Notes: generated from the sequence alone by a model not told the origin. A stretch of DNA of 64,000 bases from Phymorhynchus buccinoides (GCA_017654935.2 CM065700.1:51398075-51462074); one strand, 5' to 3'. Positions 35,663-45,226 are shown, numbered from the stretch's first letter. Translations and numbers: made by a program.

Positions 35663-36598
35663 AAGTTGATTACTAGCTTTAATGTTCAACAACCAAACCA
35701 CCCTGTTCATGGAGCCAGCACTGGGTTAATGGGTGGCTAGGGTTAGGGTTAGCTAACCCTAACCCTAACCCTAGTTGATTATTAGCTTTAATGTTCAACA
35801 ACCAAACCACCCTGTTCATGGAGCCAGCACTGGGTTAATGGGTGGCTAGGTTTAGGGTTAGGGTTAGGGTCAGCACTGGGTTAATGGGTGGCTTTCAGAA
35901 CTGTGATCATTCATTTTTCTGGACGTTGTTTAGCTTAGGGCTAGGTTTAGGGTTGGGTCAGCACTGGGTTAATGGGTGGCTTTCAGAACTGTGATCATTC
36001 ATTTTTCTGGACGTTGTTTAGCTTAGGGCTAGGTTTAGGGTTAGGGTTAGGGTCAGCACTGGGTTAATGGGTGGTTTTCAGAAGTGTGATCATTCATTTT
36101 TCTGGACGTTGTTTAGCTTAGGGCTAGGTTTAGGGTTAGGGTTAGGGTCAGCACTGGGTTAATGGGTGGTTTTCATAAGTGTGATCATTCATTTTTCTGG
36201 ACGTTGTTTAGCTTAGGGCTAGGTTTAAGGTTAGGGTTAGGGTCAGCACTGGGTTAATGGGTGGTTTTCAGAAGTGTGATCATTCATTTTTCTGGACGTT
36301 GTTTAGCTTAGGGCTAGGTTTAGGGTTAGGGTTAGGGTCAGCACTGGGTTAATGGCTGGTTTTCAGAACTGTGATCATTCATTTTTCTGAGCGTTGTTTA
36401 GCTTAGGGCTAGGTTTAAGGTTAGGGTTAGGGTCAGCACTGGGTTAATGGCTGGTTTTCAGAACTGTGATCATTCATTTTTCTGAGCGTTGTTTAGCTTA
36501 GGGCTAGGTTTAGGGTTAGGGTTAGGGTCAGCACTGGGTTAATGGGTGGTTTTCAGAAGTGTGATCATTCATTTTTCTGGGCGTTGTTTAGCTTAGCA
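35663..36598. repeat. Telomere-motif-bearing minisatellite (about 95-bp unit)
   Basis: Two copies of a unit of about 110 bp at 35663-35775 and 35775-35870 are followed by about 7.5 copies of a 95-bp unit (TCAGCACTGGGTTAATGGGT...GCTTAGGGCTAGG). Each unit ends in TTTAGGGTTAGGGTTAGGG or a close variant, so two to three TTAGGG motifs recur every 95 bp. Confidence 0.92.
35737..35774. repeat. Head-to-head telomeric palindrome
   Basis: CTAGGGTTAGGGTTAG is followed directly by the inverted CTAACCCTAACCCTAACC and CTAG. This TTAGGG-to-CCCTAA order is the head-to-head orientation. The right arm is one hexamer longer. Confidence 0.9.
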
Positions 36599-36893
36599 GC
36601 GAACAAACCACGTGAACTGATCGATAGCGCCTTGCGTTCCTTTGGTCTGAAATGCTAATTTATGACTGGATCTTCGGCCAACGTTGATCCCAAGATCCTT
36701 GAATTAGGAAAAAGACAATGGTTTGTTTCTTAAGCTACCTAACATGGAATGGAAACACTAAAAACAACAGGTAAAAAACAGCACACAGAGAAAGGAATTA
36801 TATAATTTGAATAGTTGATCTCTTGAACATGGAATAAAACTTCCACAGAAAGTAGTTCACAGAATAATGAAGAGTGAGGGTACTAATACACCG
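36599..36893. other. Unassigned spacer
   Basis: About 295 bp, no feature recognised. Confidence 0.35.
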
Positions 36894-37565
36894 ATACATC
36901 CAGTCACTTCCAGTCACTTTTCATCACACTAAAGTAGTCCATGGAATAGGCCTAGTGACACTAATACACCCAACACATCCAGTCACTTTTCATCACACTA
37001 AAGTAGTCCATGGAATAGGCCTAGTGACACTAATACACCCAACACATCCAGTCACTTTTCATCACACTAAAGTAGTCCATGGAATAGGCCTAGTGACACT
37101 AATACACCCAACACATCCAGTCACTTTTCATCACACTAAAGTAGTCCATGGAATAGGCCTAGTGACACTAATACACCCAACACATCCAGTCACTTTTCAT
37201 CACACTAAAGTAGTCCATGGAATAGGCCTAGTGACACTAATACACCCAACACATCCAGTCACTTTTCATCACACTAAAGTAGTCCATGGAATAGGCCTAG
37301 TGACACTAATACACCCAACACATCCAGTCACTTTTCATCACACTAAAGTAGTCCATGGAATAGGCCTAGTGACACTACTACATCCACCTACTTCCAATCC
37401 TTTTCCTCACACTAAAGCAGCCACGTGAACAGTGAAGGCTACTACTACACCCAACGCATCCGTTCACTTCCAATCCTTTTCCTCACACTAAAGCAGCCCA
37501 ATGAACAGTGAAGGCTACTAATAGTAATACACCAACACATCCACCTACATCCAATCCTTTTCCTC
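36894..37565. repeat. 69-bp minisatellite, 7 close copies plus 3 divergent
   Basis: The unit GTCACTTTTCATCACACTAA...CCCAACACATCCA (23 codons) gives a misleading 184-residue ORF. Divergent copies with CAATCCTTTTCCTCACACTA follow to about 37565. Confidence 0.92.
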
Positions 37566-37928
37566 ACAGTTCTTTTCTCAGGGCACAAAGGCAACAGTGT
37601 CAGTGATAAAAGCATGGCGCACAACACTTAACAATGCCACAATAAGTTGAATTAAAAAATGCCAGAACACAATGACTTGAATTATCTGGAAACAAACGAA
37701 ATCACACTGTTCCAATAAATAAATGCACGTATGTAATGCAGACATCTTGTAGTCAAATTGAACGAAACGATGAAAAAGAAACACCCCAACTAGCTGACGG
37801 GGCCATGAAGACGCACCAGCCCCACCCGCTCTACCAACACAAGAGCTTACTTCTTACTTTCAAGAAAGCCTGGTAGGCTTGAATTAGCCTCACACAGACA
37901 CAGAAAAGAGTTCAGTGGGCTCAGCCCA
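37566..37928. other. Unassigned spacer
   Basis: No gene or repeat recognised. Confidence 0.35.
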
Positions 37929-38612
37929 GGAAAGCTGCAGCCCAGAACAGCGTGGCCATTGTTCACAGTAAAGCTGCAGCCCAGAACAGCGTGGCCATTG
38001 TTCACAGTAAAGCTACAGCCCAGAACAGCGTGGCCATTGTTCACAGTAAAGCTGCAGCCCAGAACAGCGTGGCCATTGTTCACAGTAAAGCTACAGCCCA
38101 GAACAGCGTGGCCATTGTTCACAGTAAAGCTGCAGCCCAGAACAGCGTGGCCATTGTTCACAGTAAAGCTACAGCCCAGAACAGCGTGGCCATTGTTCAC
38201 AGTAAAGCTGCAGCCCAGAACAGCGTGGCCATTGTTCACAGTAAAGCTACAGCCCAGAACAGCGTGGCCATTGTTCACAGTAAAGCTGCAGCCCAGAACA
38301 GCGTGGCCATTGTTCACAGTAAAGCTGCAGCCCAGAACAGCGTGGACATTGTTCACAGTAAAGCTACAGCCCAGAACAGCGTGGACATTGTTCACAGTAA
38401 AGCTGCAGCCCAGAACAGCGTGGCCATTGTTCACAGTAAAGCTACAGCCCAGAACAGCGTGGCCATTGTTCACAGTAAAGCTGCAGCCCAGAACAGCGTG
38501 GCCATTGTTCACAGAGGCACAGTAAAGCTACAGCCCAGAACAGCGTGGCCATTGTTCACAGTAAAGCTGCAGCCCAGAACAGCGTGGACATTGTTCACAG
38601 AGGCACAGTGAT
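37929..38612. repeat. 39-bp minisatellite, about 17 copies, partly dimeric
   Basis: The unit GCTGCAGCCCAGAACAGCGT...CACAGTAAA is 13 codons and open on both strands (over 180 codons in three frames). Copies alternate GCTGCAGCC and GCTACAGCC over much of the array, a 78-bp dimer. Two GAGGCAC insertions occur near 38513 and 38600. Confidence 0.93.
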
Positions 38613-38860
38613 CGGGAAGCAAGGCACAGGCCACCACACGAGCAGCTCTTACAGGCCAGGGAGTTAAACATTTACCACAAACAGTTATTGTGCTTTAATA
38701 TAAATGTGCGCATGTGTGTGTGCATGTGTGAACGCGTGCGTGTGTGCAAGCGTGTGTGCGCTCGTGCGTGCGTGTGTGTGACTGTTGAAAACATACACTT
38801 TTGCACAGAGAACAGATTATACTCTGTGGGGAAGGTTAGTTGTTGCTCTTCCTCAATGAC
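38613..38860. repeat. Spacer with GT/GC microsatellite
   Basis: Degenerate GTGTGTGC/GTGCGTGC at 38703-38782. Nothing else recognised. Confidence 0.7.
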
Positions 38861-39460
38861 TATGTACCTGGTCACATTGCACACTGGATGGACCACAACT
38901 GGATCACACCTGAACAGACAATAGATTGTACTCAGCATGGAAAGTGTTCGTATAGTCTGACACTCTCTATCACACCTGCACTGTGGATAGATTGTACTCT
39001 GCATGGAAGGTGTTCCTGTAGTCATCCTTGATGACACTCTATCACACCTGCACTGAGGGTAGATTGTACTCTGTATGGAAGGTGGTCATGCAGTCATCCT
39101 TGTTGACACACTATCACACCTGCACTGAGGATAGATTGTACTCTGCATGGAAGGTGTTCCTGTAGTCATCCTTGATGACACTCTATCACACCTGCACTGA
39201 GGATAGATTGTACTCTGCATGGAAGGTGTTCCTGTAGTCATCCTTGATGACACTCTATCACACCTGCACTGAGGATAGATTGTACTCTGCATGGAAGGTG
39301 TTCCTGTAGTCATCCTTGATGACACTCTATCACACCTGCACTGAGGATAGATTGTACTCTGCATGGAAGGTGGTCATGCAGTCATCCTTGATGACACTCT
39401 ATCACACCTGCACTGTGGACAGATTGTACTCTGTATGGAAGGTGTTCCTGTAGTCATCCT
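38861..39460 (-). repeat. 72-bp minisatellite derived from the 3' end of the adjacent CDS, about 7 copies
   Basis: On the minus strand each 72-bp unit contains codons for DDYRNTFHAEYNLSSVQV followed by TGA TAG and SVIK, in register because 72 is 24 codons. The most CDS-proximal copy (39402-39460) is the actual end of the gene at 39402-42335. Copies become more divergent towards 38870. One copy has CATGCAGTC and GTTGACACA variants. Confidence 0.92.
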
Positions 39461-42335
39461 CAGTCACAGGCTCCTTCCCCTCCTCCTGACAACTGCTCAC
39501 ATAATCCTGGTGCATTTCCTTCAGGTCCAGATCTTGGCCGGGTATGGTTGAGGGCAACCCTTCGCCTGTCTTGGAGTAGATGTCCATGATGAGCACCGAC
39601 TCGATGTGGCTCCGCACGCGGTCCTTTTCCTCGGGCCGTGTTTTGATGACGGGTAAAGAGTTAGCTCCCTTGTTGGCCAAGCCCTTGCCTCGTTTGCGTT
39701 TCTCCATGGCGATGCGCACGGCCTTGTCGGACACGTCTAGCGTGGCCAGGTAGAACCCCTTGCACACCCTGACCCTCTCCCCATTCACCAGGAAGGTGTA
39801 CTCCCTGGAGCACTCCCTGGTGTGCTTCATGGTCTTGGCTGGCTTCTCCTTGATGCTCTGGCAGTAGTAGTACAGCCGCTTCACGTAGGAGTCCAGCGAC
39901 CAGAAGTGGTCGAACAGCGCCTGACGCTGCTCCCCACAGATGCCTGAGGAGCAGTTGTAGCGGCACCTGGAGCAGTCCTTGGGCCGAACCTGCCTCTGGG
40001 GGTACGTCTTGCCCGAGGGCGTCGTGTACTCCTTGCCGTACAGCCTCAAAGCTTTCCGCTCCTCCCTGTTCGCCAGAGTGGTCGGCCCCTTGACCTTGAC
40101 CTTGTGGGGGGAGGCCCCGGGGGGATGGAAGGGGGGCAGGCCGTCTATGGAGGGAGAGAGGGAGGGGGAGGGGAAATGTTCGTGCTCCATGCCGTTGTCA
40201 CAGCTCTTCGGCTGAGCTTTAACAGAGTGTTCACCGTTGTCCACCTGCACCCCATTGCTGAGCCCATTCAGCCCACCAGTGATGTGAGCATTGTCACCGA
40301 GCTGAGCAGACACTGCAGTGGTGTAGGCGTTATCGCTGACCATTGCACTGGGCAGTGCTGCAGGCTGGGCAAACAGCTCGTCCAGCCCCCGGTGCAGCTC
40401 TCCATTCTGAGCAGCGTCTGTCACCTTGGCCAGCATCTCGGCGCTGATGGTGAACACTGGCTCTCTAACCTTGGCTTCACCCGTGTCCAACACTGGCTCT
40501 TCTTCCACGAGGTCTTTGGCTTGGGATTCACTTTCGTTCAGTGGTGATTCGTCTTCTTCCACAAGTTCTCTGACTTCGGCTTCAATTGTGCTCAAGACCG
40601 AGTCTTCTTTCAAAAGGTCTTCGACTTTTTCTCCACTGACATGGAACAGTGGGTGTTCATCGGTCAGTGGTTTGTTATTGTCGTCCCCAGCTTGTTGTTC
40701 TTCAGGCGGGCAGGGGTGTAGCCTGATCCTCTTCCTGGGGCACTCCTGCTTCCTCCGCCTCTTCATGGACACGCCCCTGTTCTCCTTCATTGGAGGCAGC
40801 GATAGCAGGACGGGGTCACCATGATTCAGTGAGGACAGCAGGCTGGGGTCGCAATACTTCAGTGAGGACAGCAGGCTGGGGTCACAGTGCCTCAGTGAGG
40901 ACAGCAGGCTGGGGTCACAGTGCCTCAGTGAGAACAGCAGACTGGGGTCACCATGCTTCAGTGAGGACAGCAGGCTAGGGTCACCATGATTCAGTGAGGA
41001 CAGCAGGCTAGGGTCACCATGCTTCAGTGAGGACATCAGGCTAGGGTCACCATGCTTCAGTGAGGACAGCAGGCTGGGGTCACCATGCTTCAGTGAGGAC
41101 AGCAGGCTGGGGTCACCATGCTTCAGTGAGGACAGCAGGCTGGGGTCATCATGCTTCAGTGAGGACAGCAGGCTAGGGTCACCATGCTTCAGTGAGGACA
41201 GCAGGCTAGGGTCACCATGCTTCAGTGAGGACAGCAGGCTGGGGTCACCATGCTTCAGTGAGGACAGCAGGAAAACGTGGCTGTCTGTGGCCACTGGTGC
41301 GGCGTCACCCCCACCTCTGTGCTGCGTTGGCTCCAGGGACCTGATTCCCCTCTTGTCCACACTGTGCAGGTCCTGTGACAGCAGCTGTTCTGTCAGGGTC
41401 TGACCACCGGGTTTGCCTGGTCTGTGTTCTAACGCTGTCAGGGTGTGAGAGTTGGGCTTGGTGTGCCTGCAGTCTAACTCTTCTGTCAAACTGTGCACGC
41501 TGGAGTTGGCATGTTTGTAGTTGTGCAGCTGCTTGCGCTGGGCCTCGTGGGCCGCAATCAGACTGAAGGACTTGAGTTTCTCCGACATGCTGGGCAGAGG
41601 CAGCTCCCGGGCTTTTTTCTCTGACATGCTGGGCAGAGGCATGTTCCGGGGCTTGGTTTTCCCCTCAGGCTGCGTCCTGTTCCTGACATCAGGCACAACC
41701 AGCGCACTGCGTTTAGGAACCGCCAATGAGGAGGACTGCACGTCCGTCTTCCTGCTGCTGCCTGTCTTCTGTTGGACCGCCGCTTTCCTGTGCTGGTCAG
41801 TCAGGATGGACTGCTCTGCCAGGGCCTTCAGGCGCTGGTCAGTGAATTTGCTGTGGTGCTCAGTGACCATGGGCTGCAGGTTCATCACGGCGCGGATGTA
41901 CTGCTCCAGGTCCGGGATCAGCCTGGACTTTTCCACAGCAGGCACCAGTCTGTCCTTGGGGTCCACCAGGCCCGGGATCAGCCCCGCGGGATGTTCAGCC
42001 ACAGAGCTGGTCTTCTGCGACACGTGAGGAAAAGTCACTGGGGAATTGTCCGCATGGAGAGGAAAGGGGGACTGTTGGTGGGAGGAGTGGTGACGTGAGG
42101 AATGCTGGCTGGGGGAATGCTGGCTGGGGGAATGCTGGCTGGGGGAATGCTGGCTGGAGGATTGCTGGCTGGAGGGGTGGTGGATGGAAGAGAGGTGGTT
42201 GGAAGAGTGGTGGTTGGAAGTCCCTGAGGAGGAATGGTGGTTGGATGTCCCTGAGGTCCTGGTCCTCTTCAGGCTGAGGTCCTGGGGCATGTCCTGTTGG
42301 ACCAGTGTCTCCCCCTTCTTCAGGGACAGGTCCAT
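39402..42335 (-). CDS. Putative nuclear protein: CtBP motif, repeats, C-terminal Cys-rich VRVCK-type domain
   Basis: A 977-codon frame, the best host gene here. I start it at the ATG at 42335, inside a perfect Kozak context (GCCGCCATGG); six in-frame codons upstream begin only with GTG. In order: MDLSLK (1-6) and PQDLSLKR (17-24), matching the PxDLS CtBP-binding consensus; a Ser/His/Gln-rich stretch (about 25-95) with SQHSP repeats; a long polar region; fourteen SLLSSLKHGDP repeats (about 356-509); basic KRRRK...RKRIR (about 525-538), NLS-like; an acidic region; and a C-terminal domain (785-977). The domain has Cys 788, 791, 795 and 800, a FDHFW segment, NGERVRVCKGFYLATLDVSDKAVR, an HI..V segment and YRNTFHTEYNLS. 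I recognise it as the N-terminal domain of an uncharacterised family common in insects, cnidarians and molluscs and often transposon-associated, which normally continues past this point. Either the protein is truncated or CAG/GTGTGA at 39405-39413 is a splice donor. Function unknown; transcriptional regulator is inference. Confidence 0.8.
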   Translation of the reverse strand: MDLSLKKGETLVQQDMPQDLSLKRTRTSGTSNHHSSSGTSNHHSSNHLSSIHHPSSQQSSSQHSPSQHSPSQHSPSQHSSRHHSSHQQSPFPLHADNSPVTFPHVSQKTSSVAEHPAGLIPGLVDPKDRLVPAVEKSRLIPDLEQYIRAVMNLQPMVTEHHSKFTDQRLKALAEQSILTDQHRKAAVQQKTGSSRKTDVQSSSLAVPKRSALVVPDVRNRTQPEGKTKPRNMPLPSMSEKKARELPLPSMSEKLKSFSLIAAHEAQRKQLHNYKHANSSVHSLTEELDCRHTKPNSHTLTALEHRPGKPGGQTLTEQLLSQDLHSVDKRGIRSLEPTQHRGGGDAAPVATDSHVFLLSSLKHGDPSLLSSLKHGDPSLLSSLKHGDPSLLSSLKHDDPSLLSSLKHGDPSLLSSLKHGDPSLLSSLKHGDPSLMSSLKHGDPSLLSSLNHGDPSLLSSLKHGDPSLLFSLRHCDPSLLSSLRHCDPSLLSSLKYCDPSLLSSLNHGDPVLLSLPPMKENRGVSMKRRRKQECPRKRIRLHPCPPEEQQAGDDNNKPLTDEHPLFHVSGEKVEDLLKEDSVLSTIEAEVRELVEEDESPLNESESQAKDLVEEEPVLDTGEAKVREPVFTISAEMLAKVTDAAQNGELHRGLDELFAQPAALPSAMVSDNAYTTAVSAQLGDNAHITGGLNGLSNGVQVDNGEHSVKAQPKSCDNGMEHEHFPSPSLSPSIDGLPPFHPPGASPHKVKVKGPTTLANREERKALRLYGKEYTTPSGKTYPQRQVRPKDCSRCRYNCSSGICGEQRQALFDHFWSLDSYVKRLYYYCQSIKEKPAKTMKHTRECSREYTFLVNGERVRVCKGFYLATLDVSDKAVRIAMEKRKRGKGLANKGANSLPVIKTRPEEKDRVRSHIESVLIMDIYSKTGEGLPSTIPGQDLDLKEMHQDYVSSCQEEGKEPVTEDDYRNTFHTEYNLSTVQV
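40806..41270 (-). repeat. 33-bp coding minisatellite inside the CDS, 14 copies
   Basis: The unit encodes SLLSSLKHGDP and stays in frame throughout. Variants KH/RH/NH/KY and GDP/CDP/DDP cluster towards the C-terminal side, so the array has a divergent end and a homogenised end. Confidence 0.95.
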
Positions 42336-42379
42336 GGCGGCACGGGCCTTCACAGACAGGGTTGTGACGTGCAGAAGAG

Positions 42380-42510
42380 GTTGAGAAGAGGGGCGGAGTC
42401 ACACCACTGCTGTTGACCAATAGGAGTGAGAGGCGCAGAAGCACTACTGCTGTTGACCAATCGGATTGTGCAGAAGAGAAAAGGGGCGGAGTCACAATCC
42501 TACACCAGCC
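42380..42510 (-). promoter_or_regulatory. Putative CCAAT/GC-box promoter of the minus-strand gene
   Basis: Read on the minus strand, GACTCCGCCCC occurs twice (about 42486-42494 and 42392-42402). GATTGGTCAACAGCAG and TATTGGTCAACAGCAG (reverse CCAAT boxes, NF-Y type) occur at about 42448-42463 and 42407-42422. They lie about 60-160 bp upstream of the ATG. The block looks like a local duplication. No TATA box seen. The transcription start is unknown. Confidence 0.6.
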
Positions 42511-42535
42511 CTGCTCACTCCAGCTTTGGCGCGTT

Positions 42536-42652
42536 CGTTGCTGATGTCGTTGTTGTTGATGTCGTTGTTGTTGATGTCGTTGTTGTTGATGTCGTTGTTG
42601 TTGATGTCGTTGTTGTTGATGTCGTTGTTGTTGATGCCGTTGTCGTAGTTAG
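42536..42652. repeat. 15-bp GATGTCGTTGTTGTT array, about 7 copies
   Basis: A short trinucleotide-like array upstream of the gene. Plus-strand frames give VVVDV strings and minus-strand frames give Asn/Asp-rich strings; no coding evidence. Confidence 0.92.
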
Positions 42653-43520
42653 TAATGTTGTCATTGCTGATGTCGTTGTCGTTGTTGTTGTCGCTGCTAC
42701 TTACGACGCTGCAGATTTGGGCATCAGCCTGCAACAAGAGAATTACTCAATTAAAAAAAAAAAAGATACAGCTCTAAGCCTGGAAGTCTTAAGGTCACAG
42801 CATCAGTACCTTTGTACCAATGACTGGCTGACTGACCTTTCTTTCTTCTTTGTCCATCGCTCAGACAGTTACCCGTCAATCATGAGCGTAGATGCGTCAT
42901 ACTGCCGTTATGCACCTAACTAAGAAACAGTTAGGCCCAGCGTGTCTGTCTTCGGCTGGAGAAAATCTTTGTAAGAGTTTCTAGAACAAAGGCAGGAGAA
43001 TTGACCAGTAAGGTCAAGGTCAGATCAAGGACATAGACCTTGGAGGTGTCAACTTTTGTGTTTTGGTATTATCTTTCACATTTTTTTCAGCTACAGGCTT
43101 CAAAGTTGGCAGATGGGTAGACTGTCTCAAGGTCATGTGTGATGCAAAGCATTGATTATCCTAATGACCTCGACCTTGATTTTTGAACTTCTCTTTATTA
43201 CCTGTGGCTGTAGTTCGGACACTATTGGGTTTACACCCACAAAACCATATATATTCTTGATTACCATGATCTAAGGAATGGAGTTGAAGACATTTAAAAG
43301 CCACTTGACCTTGACTTTTACATTTGACCTTGAAGCTGCTACATGATGACGGTCTGTCCGGATAAAAGTACCAATAATTTAAAAACCGTTGGCGTTAACC
43401 ATATATATTCAGAATCATCATCATAGCGGAAACCCAGTGGAAGACATTTTGAAGGGACCAATAGCACAGTCAGAGTGAGAGCTGAGGGGTCTCCCAAAAC
43501 AAGTGCTCATAGTTTCAAAA
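42653..43520. other. Unassigned sequence with TGACCTTGA motifs
   Basis: No ORF of note. TCAAGGTCA or its complement occurs exactly at 43014-43022, 43127-43135, 43306-43314 and 43325-43333, with a near match at 43171. It could be a decayed element or an upstream regulatory region of the gene at 39402-42335. Confidence 0.45.
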
Positions 43521-44166
43521 TTGTACACCGTAATGGGGAGTTAGATCGCTGGACGTTTTGTACACCGTAATGGGGAGTTAGATCGCTGGACTTTTTGTAC
43601 ACCGTAATGGGGAGTTAGATCGTTGGACTTTTTGTACACCGTAATGGGGAGTTAGATCGCTGGACTTTTTGTACACCGTAATGTAAGTTAGATCGCTGGA
43701 CTTTTTGTACACCGTAATGGGGAGTTAGATCGCTGGACTTTTTGTACACCGTAATGGGGAGTTAGATCGCTGGACTTTTTGTACACCGTAATGGGGAGCT
43801 AGATCGCTGAACTTTTTGTACACCGTAATGGTAAGTTAGATCGCTGGACTTTTTGTACACCGTAATGGGGAGCTAGATCGCTGAACTTTTTGTACACCGT
43901 AATGGTAAGTTAGATCGCTGGACTTTTTGTACACCGTAATGGGGAGCTAGATCACTGGACTTTTTGTACACCGTAATGGTAAGTTAGTCGCTGGACTTTT
44001 TGTACACCGTAATGGGGAGCTAGATCGCTGAACTTTTTGTACACCGTAATGGGGAGTTAGATCGCTGGACTTTTTGTACACCGTAATGGGGAGTTAGATC
44101 GCTGGACTTTTTGTACACCGAAATGAGAAGTTAGATCGCTGGACTTTTTGTACACCGTAATGGGGG
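43521..44166. repeat. 37-bp minisatellite, about 17 copies
   Basis: The unit CTTTTTGTACACCGTAATGG plus GGAGTTAGATCGCTGGA. Variants include GGTAAGTTAG (four times) and GGGAGCTAG, which alternate in the middle of the array. Confidence 0.93.
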
Positions 44167-44307
44167 TGGAACTCTGTGCCCGGGCGAGACCCCCAGCAGC
44201 GTTTCATCTTTATTTTTTAAATTGCAAAATTGCTAAAAAAACAAGCCATCTATAACATAATACTAATCTTTAATATTCCATCAGCTGTACGCACGGAATG
44301 GTATATA
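44167..44307. other. Spacer
   Basis: About 140 bp, AT-rich, no feature. Confidence 0.35.
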
Positions 44308-44990
44308 GGGGAAGACGGGGTAAAAAGCCCATGGGCGGGTAAGAAGCCCATGCCAATTATCTCATGAAATAAAGAAAATTTCAGTCAAATTTTTCCATCT
44401 CTCAGACACTCCAACTCTCTGTCAATCTTTAAGGCCAATCTGAAAACACACTTCTTCTCTCAGCAATAATGTTAGCAATCTCAGCATCACTTATTGAAAT
44501 GCTATGGGTCTGCGTAAATGATGTGTGTGCGGATGGAGAGGAGAGGATTGGGGAGAGCGCGCACGCGTGTGTATGTGTGTGTGCGTGTGCGTGTGCGTGC
44601 GTGCGTGTGTGTGCGTGTGTGCTTGCGCGCGTACGTGTGTGTGTGTGTGTGTGGACCCGTTTGTGTGTTATGCGAAGATGCATGTTTTTATGTCTATGAA
44701 TATGTCACAGCGTGAGGGTGAGGGTCGGTAAGCGAGCGCGTCTGAGTATGTTTGATATGTCTGTAATTTTGTATGTGGGGCGATTCTTAGTTTGTGTAAA
44801 GCGCCATGAGTAGTACACCTAGAATGCGCGCTATATAAATATTCTTTATTATTATTATTATTATTATGAGACGAATGCTAAACATGAATACTCGTCTCAT
44901 GGGAAACATGTGACTGAAATTTGCTTTATTTCATGAGGTAATTGACATGGTCTTCTTACCCGCCCATGGGCATTTTACCCCGTCTTCCCC
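44308..44990. mobile_element. Hairpin MITE with TA flanks, split by a LINE
   Basis: 44308-44391 (GGGGAAGACGGGGTAAAA...) is matched by the reverse complement of about 44900-44990 over about 85 bp with roughly 7-10 mismatches. TA flanks both ends (44306-44307, 44991-44992). The inner stem continues as ATGAGACGA...TCGTCTCAT at 44867-44901. Removing 44392-44867 rejoins one long hairpin. A TA target suggests a Tc1/mariner-type or similar MITE; no transposase is present. Confidence 0.8.
44392..44867 (+). mobile_element. 5'-truncated LINE 3' end inserted in the MITE arm
   Basis: A short frame ends IFKANLKTHFFSQQ then TAA near 44469, the last residues of the same RT family as 4751-5485 (FKTALKTHLFRQ). 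It is followed by a GT/GC-rich stretch (44567-44652), then GTAAAGCGCCATGAG...GCGCGCTATATAAAT (44798-44840) and (ATT)n. The order is identical to the element at 4750-5742. Confidence 0.82.
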
Positions 44991-45153
44991 TACCTTTAGC
45001 ACTTAAATACCGACTCTGTTCATTCTGAGGATAGAATGGAAAACAGCTGTCAAGCTTATTCCTTTATCCTCAATAAAGATCATTTTGACATGACTTGACT
45101 TGTCTTGACTCTTCCGAAATACTATGTTACCAGTTTTATTCATATTTACTTTC

Positions 45154-45158
<5 letters not shown>

Positions 45159-45222
<64 letters not shown>
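45159..45222. repeat. (GA)n microsatellite
   Basis: A pure GA tract of about 64 bp. Confidence 0.95.

Positions 45223-45226
<4 letters not shown>

Noticed and set aside
35737..35774. A real chromosome end
   Set aside because: Only a few hexamers, flanked on both sides by unrelated DNA and in opposite orientations.
37847..38611. Long ORFs on both strands (up to 221 codons) in the 39-bp array
   Set aside because: All are consequences of a 13-codon repeat unit without stops in several frames.
39086..39364. 92-codon ORF reading MQSTIYPQCRCD repeats
   Set aside because: It is an out-of-frame reading of the 72-bp array whose native frame matches the gene's C-terminus.
42336..42353. Extending the main gene by six codons to 42353
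   Set aside because: The codon there is GTG; the ATG at 42335 has a perfect Kozak context.
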